DNA of 11,573 nt from Flavobacteriaceae bacterium (GTDB lineage: Bacteria; Bacteroidota; Bacteroidia; Flavobacteriales; Flavobacteriaceae): assembly GCA_030633225.1 (NCBI GenBank), contig DAOVTF010000027.1:1-11573 (forward strand), read 5' to 3'. The translations under genes and the position numbers were made by a program. The notes beneath the pieces are model-generated. The model was not told where the DNA came from and did not search any database. It was given only the letters and a program-made list of their open reading frames with translations. Shown in pieces: positions 1 through 6,990 of the stretch (positions are counted from its first letter, which is position 1; each line of letters begins with the position of its first letter).

Positions 1-933
1 ATTTATTCCACATTTTGAATGATCTCCCATGACCAAACCACAAAACTGTAATCCGGTTTTCACAAACCGTTCTTCATCATAATTCCACATTTTAACTTCG
101 GCATAATTATTTTTAAGATTAGAGTTATTGGTGTCTGCACCAAGATTACACCATTCGCCAATTACTGCATTTCCCAAATACCCTTCATGTCCTTTACTGC
201 AATATCCTGAAAGTATAGAATTATTAACTTCACCACCAACTTTACATTTTGGACCTAATGTAGTAGGTCCATATAGTTTAGCTCCCATTTTTACAACAGA
301 ATGTTCTCCCATGGCAAAAGGACCACGTATGATACTTCCTTCCATTATTTGAGTATTTTTACCTAAATAAATCGGACCTTTAGATGCATTTAATACGCCA
401 ATCTCAATTTCAACTCCTTCCTCTAAAAATATTTGACCTTTATTGATACAGTAAACTGAATCAGGGATTGATTGTGATATTCTTTCCTCTGTAATTAAGT
501 CAAAATCAGCTTTTAAAGCTTCACCATTGAATGAAAATATATCCCAGGCATTTTTCATTTGAATTAGATTATTCTCATAATTGATAATTTCATAAGTGTT
601 AAAATCAACTTCTTCTTGCGAATCGGAAGTGAAAAAAGCCACAACTTCTTCGTCTTTAAAAATAGCCTGATTATTATTCAAACTCTTTATCAAATCAGTC
701 AACTTACCGGTTGGTAAAAAGGAAGCATTGATCATGATATTTTGCTCCATTTCTACCATAGGGTATTTTTCTTCTAAATACTCTTCAGTTATGGTAGTAG
801 TTGTTGTGTTCAATCTTTTTTCCCATTTTTCACGAATAGTCAAAATTCCAATTCTAATATCGGCTACGGGTTTGGTATAGGTCAAGGGGAGTAGGTTATT
901 ACGAGAACTTCCATCAAACAGTATATAATTCAT
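1..933 (-). CDS. GlmU-family sugar nucleotidyltransferase/acyltransferase (partial, C-terminus off the left edge)
   Basis: The reading frame is open from ATG at 933 to base 1 (311 codons) with no stop, so the C-terminus lies outside the window. Early residues carry the run LLPLTYTKPVADIRIG, then TIREKW, which is the hallmark start of the Bacteroidota GlmU-like family (annotated as UDP-GlcNAc diphosphorylase/GlcN-1-P acetyltransferase). From about residue 165 the protein turns into hexapeptide-like repeats of a left-handed beta-helix (IYLGKNTQIMEGSIIRGP, then YGPTTLGPKCKVGGEVNNS, then GYLGNAVIGEWCNLGADTNNS), as in the acyltransferase half of GlmU. The canonical glycine-rich nucleotide motif of GlmU (LAAGxGTRM) is absent at the N-terminus, so the exact reaction is inferred from family membership. 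An in-frame ATG at 939 would add two residues (MK); 933 is preferred because relatives usually begin MNYILFDG. Likely role: precursor supply for cell-wall or surface sugars, in the cytoplasm. Confidence 0.85.
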   Translation of the reverse strand, partial: MNYILFDGSSRNNLLPLTYTKPVADIRIGILTIREKWEKRLNTTTTTITEEYLEEKYPMVEMEQNIMINASFLPTGKLTDLIKSLNNNQAIFKDEEVVAFFTSDSQEEVDFNTYEIINYENNLIQMKNAWDIFSFNGEALKADFDLITEERISQSIPDSVYCINKGQIFLEEGVEIEIGVLNASKGPIYLGKNTQIMEGSIIRGPFAMGEHSVVKMGAKLYGPTTLGPKCKVGGEVNNSILSGYCSKGHEGYLGNAVIGEWCNLGADTNNSNLKNNYAEVKMWNYDEERFVKTGLQFCGLVMGDHSKCGIN

Positions 934-948
934 TTTCATATATTTTTA

Positions 949-956
949 CAAATATA
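949..956 (-). promoter_or_regulatory. -7 box (TATATTTG) of the GlmU-family gene
   Basis: On the minus strand the bases read TATATTTG, an exact match to the Bacteroidota sigma-ABfr -7 consensus TAnnTTTG. Transcription would begin near 943, leaving only a few bases before the start codon. A possible -33 TTG lies at 972-974 but its 15-base spacing is short, so only the -7 element is well supported. Confidence 0.55.
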
Positions 957-1070
957 AGTTTTTATTTAAATCAATTCTTTAACTTATTGTGTCAAAAAAA
1001 CTATTTGAAAATTGATTAATTTCACTCTATAAAATTTTAAAATATTTGATAAACAAAAAATACAATAATT

Positions 1071-1214
1071 ATGAGTTTTTTTATATATAAAGCACTTAGC
1101 CAAGATATGAATTTCGAATCTGTAATAGAAAAAGCAACCCAAGAATTAAAAAAAGAAGATTTTGATATTTTAACCGAAATTGACCTTAAATCAACTTTTA
1201 AAAACAATTTATAA
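1071..1214 (+). pseudogene. Truncated DUF302 gene remnant (47 codons)
   Basis: The short frame starts with ATG at 1071 and ends at TAA 1212-1214. Its product begins MSFFIYKALSQDMNFESV and later reads FDILTEIDLKSTFKNNL. This follows the N-terminal pattern of DUF302 proteins, where an amphipathic helix leads to GF-x-VLTEID-x-K-x-T-x-KxKL. Full DUF302 proteins are roughly 120-130 residues and continue into a GACNP-containing segment that cannot be found in any frame before the next gene. The frame therefore looks like the intact 5' third of a gene whose remainder has been lost, with a stop fused right after the truncation point. It could still be translated as a micro-protein, but the strong domain match cut mid-domain favours a remnant. 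Confidence is higher in the homology than in loss of function. Confidence 0.65.
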
Positions 1215-1229
1215 TAGAGAATCTATTAT
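1211..1229. repeat. Perfect 8-bp inverted repeat with 3-base centre
   Basis: The arms ATAATAGA (1211-1218) and TCTATTAT (1222-1229) are exact reverse complements around GAA. The repeat overlaps the stop codon of the DUF302 remnant and the first bases of the -7 box of the DUF3943 gene. Its position suggests an operator, but it is AT-rich and no regulator is visible nearby. Confidence 0.45.
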
Positions 1230-1234
1230 CTTTG
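1227..1234 (+). promoter_or_regulatory. -7 box (TATCTTTG) of the DUF3943 gene
   Basis: TATCTTTG matches TAnnTTTG exactly and ends six bases before ATG 1241, so the transcript would start at or next to the start codon (leaderless or nearly so). No clear TTG or TTTG is present at the expected -33 distance. An alternative is that a promoter upstream of the DUF302 remnant reads through. Confidence 0.5.
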
Positions 1235-1240
1235 CGAGCT

Positions 1241-2110
1241 ATGAAAAATAAATGGTACTTCTTTATTTTTTTATTGTTAGTAAGTCTGTATTATAACAAC
1301 GTTATTTATGGGCAGGCGGATGCTAAACTTCAGACTCCTATCTCTACACAAACAAAATCTTTGCATTTTGGAAATAATTTATTGTATAATAATGAAGTTA
1401 ATGTTATAAATAGCATAAGTACAAATAGCTACAAGACAGAATATTCAAAATATTACCATCATAAATATCAAGTATATGACCCTGTAAAAGATCCTAAAAG
1501 GTTGCTTTTAAATACGGGTTTGTTTATGGGTGCTGCCGTAGCTTCGTTTGGTATTTTATGGGTATTACCAGAAAGTTTTACAAATTGGAATAAAGAAGAA
1601 ATGTTAGATTATGGAATGGTTAACCGCTGGAAAGATAATGTTAAAGCAGGACCAGTTTGGGATGAAGATGATATATTTCTAAATTGGATCATGCATCCAT
1701 GGGCAGGTGCAGTTTATTTTATGAGTGCAAGAGGTAGTGGTTATAATAAATGGGAATCTTTTGCCTTTTCAGCATTTATGTCTACTGTTTTATGGGAATA
1801 TGGAATTGAGGCTTTCGCCGAAATTCCTTCTTGGCAAGATTTATTGATCACGCCAATATTAGGTTCTTTTCTAGGGGAACAATTCTTTAGATGGAAAGGG
1901 AACATTATTAGAAATGAAAGAAAGGTTTTAAACTCAAGATTTTTAGGAGGAACTTCTCTTTTTATTATGGATCCTTTCAATCAAATTTTAGATGGTTTAG
2001 GGTATAAAACAAAAAATAAACTTCAAACTTATTCTGCAATTGCACCAATAGAATATGACTTTACTTCAAATAAAACGATTTGGGGAATGCAGGTTTTAAT
2101 TGTTTTTTAA
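1241..2110 (+). CDS. DUF3943 domain-containing envelope protein
   Basis: This 289-residue protein of unknown function starts with a signal peptide (MKNK, then the hydrophobic stretch WYFFIFLLLVSLYY, with likely cleavage near VIYGQ at 21-25). After a variable region to about residue 80, the conserved core runs from about 85 to 215: DPKRLLLNTG, a hydrophobic segment at 93-109, then LNWIMHPWAGAVYF (147-160), ARGSGY, WEYGIEAFAEIPSWQDL (185-201) and TPILGSFLGE. Clustered H152, E172, E187, E194, D200 and E213 in hydrophobic surroundings are characteristic of DUF3943; their function is not known. An in-frame TTG at 1232 would add MRA, but it overlaps the -7 box, so ATG 1241 is chosen. The gene is monocistronic and convergent with the hydrolase gene 20 bases downstream. 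It is probably exported to the periplasm or outer envelope. Confidence 0.85.
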   Translation: MKNKWYFFIFLLLVSLYYNNVIYGQADAKLQTPISTQTKSLHFGNNLLYNNEVNVINSISTNSYKTEYSKYYHHKYQVYDPVKDPKRLLLNTGLFMGAAVASFGILWVLPESFTNWNKEEMLDYGMVNRWKDNVKAGPVWDEDDIFLNWIMHPWAGAVYFMSARGSGYNKWESFAFSAFMSTVLWEYGIEAFAEIPSWQDLLITPILGSFLGEQFFRWKGNIIRNERKVLNSRFLGGTSLFIMDPFNQILDGLGYKTKNKLQTYSAIAPIEYDFTSNKTIWGMQVLIVF

Positions 2111-2130
2111 AGGATAAATTCGAATTCAAT

Positions 2131-3156
2131 TTAGTAGCTAATTTTAGCTAAAACTGGTTCATGATCAGATAGTTTTATGTTGAAATTTTGATGCTGATTC
2201 ACATTAAATTTTTCATCTACCAAAATAAAATCAATTCTCAAAGGATATTTGTTAAACATAAATGTTTTCCCAAAGCCTTTACCTGCTTCTAAGAAAGTAT
2301 CTTTAAAATCACCTTTAACCTGATGATATGCCCATGAGTATGCGGTATTGTTAAAATCTCCACAAATAATAATTTTATAATTGCAATTCTTTTTATGATT
2401 CAAAAATTGTTCAACTTGATCTTGTTGCTTTGAAAATGCGGATGTTAATCTTTTTAATAATTTTTTTGACTTTTGTTCATCTAAATTATCTAGATCAACA
2501 TTTTTAGTTTGAACTCCTAGTGATTCAAAATGTAAATTATAAATTCGTAACGTATCACTGTTTTTAATGATATCTATAAAAATGGCATTATTTGAAGATC
2601 CTTTAAAATCTAATGAACCATGATTCACAATTTTATATTTTGAATAAATTGCTTGTCCAAAATCTTTTTTCTTTCCTTTATATTCTACATATTTATAAGG
2701 AAAATCAAACGATAACCCTTTAGATGGATAAAACTCTTGTATAGCCAAAATATCTAATTCCTTTTGATTAACAAAATTTGAAATATCTTTAGAAATACTC
2801 TTATTTTCAATCCATTGGTAACGATTAAATAATCTTACATTAAAGTTCATCACTTTAAAACCATTTCCGCTTATCACTTTTTTTTCTTTAAATTTATATG
2901 GGAAAAATGAAAAACTTATAGCCAGTAAAATACATAAAGCAGATAGAAAAAACTGTTTTTTAAAACCTATCAACCACCAATACAAAACGAAAAGAATATG
3001 AATAAATATTAATAACGGAACTGAAAGACTTAAAACTGATAATAAAGGAATAGACTTAGGTGAAATATATGGTATTACAAATGAGGCGAAAAACAACAAT
3101 GCAAATATATTGTTGATTAGAAAAAATATTTTATTTACAAAAGATAAATTCTTCAA
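2131..3156 (-). CDS. Membrane-anchored endonuclease/exonuclease/phosphatase (EEP) family hydrolase
   Basis: The first ~86 residues form three predicted membrane segments (about 8-30, 36-62 and 69-86), followed by a soluble EEP domain (about 100-341). The metal and catalytic signatures are all present in order: N106 in MNFNVR, E141 in AIQEF, H209 in NLHFES, D267 and N269 in GDFNN, D309 in RIDFIL, and D331-H332 in SDHEPV. EEP enzymes cleave phosphodiester bonds in nucleic acids, lipids or nucleotides; the substrate cannot be read from sequence, and the membrane anchor argues against a plain DNA-repair nuclease. The start is TTG at 3156: the only in-frame codons back to a stop at 3178-3180 contain no ATG or GTG, and the first internal ATG would remove all membrane helices. 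It is the last gene of the mutL operon, 14 bases after the second rhomboid gene. Confidence 0.88.
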   Translation of the reverse strand: MKNLSFVNKIFFLINNIFALLFFASFVIPYISPKSIPLLSVLSLSVPLLIFIHILFVLYWWLIGFKKQFFLSALCILLAISFSFFPYKFKEKKVISGNGFKVMNFNVRLFNRYQWIENKSISKDISNFVNQKELDILAIQEFYPSKGLSFDFPYKYVEYKGKKKDFGQAIYSKYKIVNHGSLDFKGSSNNAIFIDIIKNSDTLRIYNLHFESLGVQTKNVDLDNLDEQKSKKLLKRLTSAFSKQQDQVEQFLNHKKNCNYKIIICGDFNNTAYSWAYHQVKGDFKDTFLEAGKGFGKTFMFNKYPLRIDFILVDEKFNVNQHQNFNIKLSDHEPVLAKISY

Positions 3157-3170
3157 GGGAAATATTTTTG

Positions 3171-4028
3171 TTAATTTTTACCAACTTTAAACAAAAAATC
3201 TTTTTCATCTTTTGTCAAAGTATCATAACCTGATTTACTAATTTTATCTAGAATCCGATCAATTTTAATTTGTTGACCTTTCGGATTGTTTATATTAGAT
3301 TTATAAGGTTGCTTATTTTTATAAACTGTTTTTAATGGTTTTTGTTTCTTAGAAATAAATAAATTTTCAAACCATTCAATAATTCCTTTTCCTTGATTTA
3401 AGTAAACAGTTAACAAATATCCAATGATAGCTCCACCAATATGTGCTAAATGTCCTCCAGCGTTTCCATTCGGAATTTGAATAAGATCTAAAGCTATAAA
3501 AGCAATAGCGATATATAATAACTTAATACCACCAATAAACCTAAATCTTAATACGTAATTAGGAATATGACTGGCTATACCTACTAAAATTGCTGTTACT
3601 CCAGCCGATGCACCTACCAAAACAGTTTCTTGAGTCTTTAGAGCGGGTAAATAATTATAACTCAATAAATATATTATTCCGCCTGAAATGATACCGAGTA
3701 AATAATAAACTAAAAATTGTTTTTTACTAAAATAATCTAAAAATAAATTTCCTATATAGTACAAGAATAAAAGATTAAATAGAATATGAAAAAAACCACT
3801 ATGAATAAATCCGTAGCTAATAATTGTCCAAGGCTTAAAAATAATAGTATTTAAGTGAGGGGATAAAGCAAACCAATTTATAATAAAATTGCCTTCAGAT
3901 TTAAACAAAAAAGATAAGGTATTAAACAAATATGTAACTATAAAAATAGCCACATTGATAAATATTATTTTTTCAACAATATTTCCAATTAAATATTTTT
4001 GTTTTAAATTGTCTATCCAGTTGTTCAC
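3171..4028 (-). CDS. Rhomboid family intramembrane serine protease (second copy, C-terminal extension)
   Basis: This 285-residue polytopic membrane protein has the rhomboid core: HxxxN (H81, N85) in the second segment, nucleophile S141 in VLVGASAGVTA, and the partner histidine H196 in GGHLAHIGGA. The serine motif is GASA rather than the usual GxSG. After the last helix (about 210) there is a basic linker and a conserved C-terminal tail, ILDKISKSGYDTLTKDEK at 259-276, seen in Bacteroidota rhomboids (probably DUF6576). Rhomboids cut transmembrane segments of substrate proteins inside the bilayer; the substrate is unknown. The start is GTG at 4028; no ATG exists upstream in frame near the preceding gene, and no early internal methionine is available. 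It follows the first rhomboid gene by 16 bases and precedes the EEP gene by 14, so the three are probably co-transcribed. Confidence 0.9.
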   Translation of the reverse strand: MNNWIDNLKQKYLIGNIVEKIIFINVAIFIVTYLFNTLSFLFKSEGNFIINWFALSPHLNTIIFKPWTIISYGFIHSGFFHILFNLLFLYYIGNLFLDYFSKKQFLVYYLLGIISGGIIYLLSYNYLPALKTQETVLVGASAGVTAILVGIASHIPNYVLRFRFIGGIKLLYIAIAFIALDLIQIPNGNAGGHLAHIGGAIIGYLLTVYLNQGKGIIEWFENLFISKKQKPLKTVYKNKQPYKSNINNPKGQQIKIDRILDKISKSGYDTLTKDEKDFLFKVGKN

Positions 4029-4044
4029 TAAAATTATATTTAAA

Positions 4045-4782
4045 TTAATCCCAACGTTTGAATTGGTTTTTTTGCCAGTATTTCATTATAATAAATCCAA
4101 TAATCGCCCCTCCAACATGTGCGAAATGGGCAATTCCGCCACCAAAAAGTGAAAATCCTGTAAGTCCAGAAAATAGATCTAAACCAATTAAAACCGGAAT
4201 AAAATATTTTGCTGCAATTGGTACAGGTAAGAAAATTAATGCAAGTTTAGCATTTGGAAATGACATACCAAATGCCACTAATACACCGTAAATTGCTCCA
4301 GATGCACCAACGGCAGGAGTATTATATATTTGATATAGGTCGGTTAATCTTTTTTCTGAAACCTGATTTAAAATATCAGTATTATATCTACCCGTTTCTA
4401 ATAAGTTTTGAATTTCAGAATTTGATATTCCAGCACTTACTAATTCATTGAATATATTATTAAATTGAAAATAATTCACTGCTGTATAGATCAACCCCGC
4501 TCCAATCCCTGCAGAAAAATAGAAGAATAAAAACTTATTTCGGCCCCACATTTGCTCTAAGGGAGAACCAAATGCCCAAAGTGCATACATATTAAAAAGT
4601 ATATGAGTAAACCCACCATGCATAAACATATGAGTCACAAACTGCCATATTCCAAAATTTTCACTTTTAGGAAAATAAAGAGCCAACCAATTAGATAAAT
4701 TCAAACCCATGAATTGACTGGCAGCAAATAGAATAACATTTAATATGATTAAATGTTTAACAGCATCTGTAATTTTTCCCAT
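4045..4782 (-). CDS. Rhomboid family intramembrane serine protease (first copy)
   Basis: The 245-residue protein shows a complete rhomboid active site: H60xxxN64 in GGFTHILFN, then GSPLEQMWGRNKFL, nucleophile S161 in VGASGAIYG, and H222 in AHFAHVGGAIIG. The architecture is the basic six-helix type with no soluble extra domain. An insertion of about 50 polar residues (106-156) sits between two helices ahead of the serine. It differs clearly from the next gene's rhomboid in the loop, the serine motif and the lack of a C-terminal tail, so the pair looks like old paralogues rather than a recent duplication. It begins with ATG, eight bases after the mutL stop, which implies one transcript with mutL. 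Function: cleavage of a membrane protein substrate within the cytoplasmic membrane; substrate unknown. Confidence 0.92.
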   Translation of the reverse strand: MGKITDAVKHLIILNVILFAASQFMGLNLSNWLALYFPKSENFGIWQFVTHMFMHGGFTHILFNMYALWAFGSPLEQMWGRNKFLFFYFSAGIGAGLIYTAVNYFQFNNIFNELVSAGISNSEIQNLLETGRYNTDILNQVSEKRLTDLYQIYNTPAVGASGAIYGVLVAFGMSFPNAKLALIFLPVPIAAKYFIPVLIGLDLFSGLTGFSLFGGGIAHFAHVGGAIIGFIIMKYWQKNQFKRWD

Positions 4783-4790
4783 AATTTATT

Positions 4791-6644
4791 TCATTTAAAT
4801 TTATTCTCTAACTCTTCTGAAGTTATAGTGATATAGGTTTGTTTTCCAAAAGGAGAAAAATTTGGCTCCTTGCACAAAAATAATTTATTCAAAATGTTTT
4901 CTTGCTCCTTATTTGTAAGTTTTACTCCTGATTTTATAGCTAGATTTTTAGCAAAACTTTTTGCAATAATATCAATCTGACCAAAATTAGAATCAGGTAC
5001 TTCATTTTTAATATTTTCAATAAGTACTTCTAATATTCCGATAACTTGATCTTGTGAGATTGTTAAAGGAATTGAATCAAAAATAACAGAATCTTTTGAA
5101 ATGTTCGCTACATTAAACCCAGCACCGTTCAAATCATCTTTTAATTCTTTAATAATAGAAATATCTGATTTATTAATATTAATCTTTAAAGGAAATAACA
5201 ATTGCTGTTTACCAAAATCTTCAATAGTTATTTTTTTTAAATATTTTTCATATAAAATGCGTTGATGTGCATAGTTTTGATCGATCAAAACCATACCTGA
5301 TTTTATAGAACTTACAATATATTTTTTATGAATTTGATGTGTTGAATGTGAAATTGACAGATTTGATTCATCAAATAATTGCTGACTTATATCAACAGAT
5401 TCGACTTCAATATTGTCAATAATTTCCTTTTCAGCTTCATTGCCCAAATATAAGGTTTCCCAATTGGCCGGAATTTCTTTTTTATGGCTTTTATAAGTAT
5501 AATCAGAGTCTGCTTTAAACGGGTTGTAATCTGGGTCAACTTCAATACTTGGAGTTTGTCCCTTAGTTTTACTTTTAAATGAATATGGGGTGTCTAAGGT
5601 AGAATCTCTTTCAAAATCTAAAGCCGGAGCAACATTATATTGCCCTAAGCTATGTTTTATAGTTGACCTAATTATAGCATAAAGATCTCGCTCATTATCA
5701 AATTTTATTTCCGTTTTCGTTGGATGGATATTAATATCAATACTATTTGGCGGAACTGTTAAATATAAAAAATAGGAGGGATGATACCCATGATTTAATA
5801 ATCCTTCAAATGCATTAACAACAGCATGATGTAAGTAGGCACTTTTTATAAATCGATTGTTGACAAAAAAGAACTGTTCTCCACGCTTTTTCTTTGCAAA
5901 GTTAGGTTTTGTAATAAACCCCTCAATTTTTAAAATATCAGTTTCTTCTTTAATTGGAACTAATTTTTCATTGGTGTTACTCCCTAAAATATTTACAATT
6001 CGTTGTCTTAAATTACCGGAGTTTAAATTTAATTTTCCTAACGGCAAATTATAAATTTCACTATCATTATGAAATAAGCTGAATGAAATATTAGGATAAG
6101 TAAAAGCTACTCTTTGAAAAGCATCAATAATATGTCTTGTTTCAACAGCATTTGATTTTAAAAAATTTCTACGAGCAGGAATATTATAAAATAGGTTTTT
6201 TACTTCAAAACTAGAACCTTTACCTGTGGTCACCATCTTTTGAGAGATAATTTCACCTCCATTAATATTAATTTGTGTTCCTATCTCTGTATTTTCTTGT
6301 TTGGTTTTTAATGTCACATGCGAAATGGCTGCAATAGATGCAAGAGCCTCACCTCTAAACCCATTTGAATGTAAGTTATACAAATCGTTTGCGGTTTTAA
6401 TTTTTGAAGTAGCATGACGCTCAAAAGCTAAACGAGCATCTGTTTGGCTCATTCCAAATCCATTATCAATTACTTGAATTAAAGTTTTTCCTGCATCTTT
6501 AATTATCAATTTAATTTCTGTTGCAGAGGCATCAACGGCATTTTCAAGTAATTCCTTAACCACTGAAGATGGTCGTTGCACCACTTCTCCCGCAGCAATT
6601 TGATTCGCCACATTATCAGGAAGTAATTGAATAAGATCTGACAT
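4791..6644 (-). CDS. mutL: DNA mismatch repair protein MutL
   Basis: The product is 617 residues, normal for MutL. The GHKL ATPase domain is textbook: NQIAAGEVVQRP (14-25), KELLENAVDA with the catalytic base E31 and Mg-binding N35, DNGFGM (60-65), RHATSKI (76-82), GFRGEAL (95-101), and later FVNNRF and DINIHPTK. A variable linker follows, then the C-terminal dimerisation domain (about 430-617). In that domain the endonuclease motif DQHAxxExxxxE appears as DQNYAHQRILYE (455-466), with H to N and E to Q changes, and the final motif is CKEPNFSPFGKQT (591-603) instead of CPHGRP, so nicking activity looks doubtful. MutL couples MutS mismatch recognition to downstream repair steps. Its ATG shares one base with the stop of the preceding small gene (TAATG), indicating translational coupling. 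Rhomboid genes follow directly. Confidence 0.97.
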   Translation of the reverse strand: MSDLIQLLPDNVANQIAAGEVVQRPSSVVKELLENAVDASATEIKLIIKDAGKTLIQVIDNGFGMSQTDARLAFERHATSKIKTANDLYNLHSNGFRGEALASIAAISHVTLKTKQENTEIGTQININGGEIISQKMVTTGKGSSFEVKNLFYNIPARRNFLKSNAVETRHIIDAFQRVAFTYPNISFSLFHNDSEIYNLPLGKLNLNSGNLRQRIVNILGSNTNEKLVPIKEETDILKIEGFITKPNFAKKKRGEQFFFVNNRFIKSAYLHHAVVNAFEGLLNHGYHPSYFLYLTVPPNSIDINIHPTKTEIKFDNERDLYAIIRSTIKHSLGQYNVAPALDFERDSTLDTPYSFKSKTKGQTPSIEVDPDYNPFKADSDYTYKSHKKEIPANWETLYLGNEAEKEIIDNIEVESVDISQQLFDESNLSISHSTHQIHKKYIVSSIKSGMVLIDQNYAHQRILYEKYLKKITIEDFGKQQLLFPLKININKSDISIIKELKDDLNGAGFNVANISKDSVIFDSIPLTISQDQVIGILEVLIENIKNEVPDSNFGQIDIIAKSFAKNLAIKSGVKLTNKEQENILNKLFLCKEPNFSPFGKQTYITITSEELENKFK

Positions 6645-6934
6645 TAAAATAATTTATGCAATTCAAAAAAATAGGCTACAATACCAACTAAAATAGCAAT
6701 TATAATAGCTAAACGGCGATTAACACCTTTATCCATTGGTACTTTTTTTTGTCTTACCCAATCAGATCTCAGTTTATCCTTAGTGAGTGAAATACTTGGT
6801 ATATCATTTGTAGAAGTTTTTTTCTGTTCATATTTTTTCTTTAAGCTTTCCAAACGTTCTTTACGCTCGTCATAATAACGAGGTTTATAATTAAAAACAT
6901 AATGAGCTCTTGGCTTAAAGGTATTTCCAAACAT
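6644..6934 (-). CDS. Small single-span membrane protein coupled to mutL (Bacteroidota-specific)
   Basis: A 96-residue protein of unknown function. The first ~75 residues are strongly basic and aromatic-rich (FNYKPRYYDERKER) with a short Lys/Glu helical stretch. A single hydrophobic segment, about residues 74-90 (LAIIIAILVGIVAYFF), ends near the C-terminus, so it is a tail-anchored protein with a cytoplasmic basic domain. Similar small proteins with an N-terminal YKPRYY-like motif lie between ribH and mutL in Flavobacteriaceae. They have, from memory, been labelled riboflavin synthase subunit beta, which seems to be an error carried over from the ribH neighbour; nothing here resembles riboflavin synthase or lumazine synthase. 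The start ATG 6934 lies about 20 bases from a predicted transcription start. Its stop overlaps the mutL start by one base. Confidence 0.8.
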   Translation of the reverse strand: MFGNTFKPRAHYVFNYKPRYYDERKERLESLKKKYEQKKTSTNDIPSISLTKDKLRSDWVRQKKVPMDKGVNRRLAIIIAILVGIVAYFFELHKLF

Positions 6935-6958
6935 AGCATTTCATTTATTTGGGATTAA

Positions 6959-6990
6959 CAAAATTACAGAAATATGATTAGCTTTTCAAA
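6959..6990 (-). promoter_or_regulatory. Promoter of the small protein-mutL-rhomboid-EEP operon
   Basis: On the minus strand, TTTG (6987-6990) and TAATTTTG (6959-6966) are separated by 20 bases, an exact match to both halves of the Bacteroidota -33/-7 promoter with normal spacing. Transcription would start near 6953, about 19 bases ahead of ATG 6934. Confidence 0.7.

Noticed and set aside
128..352. Plus-strand open frame of 74 codons
   Set aside because: It lies inside the minus-strand GlmU-family gene, whose frame matches a known family over its whole length; the plus-strand product has no recognisable features.
1741..1980. Minus-strand open frame inside the DUF3943 gene
   Set aside because: Antisense shadow of the conserved DUF3943 core; no promoter or family match.
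2135..2150. TAGCTA-ATTT-TAGCTA hairpin at the end of the EEP gene
   Set aside because: The stem is only six mostly A/T pairs, is inside the coding sequence and has no T tract after it, so it is not called a terminator.
3889..4451. Three plus-strand open frames over the rhomboid genes
   Set aside because: All are antisense to the rhomboid coding regions with full active-site motifs, and their products are low-complexity.
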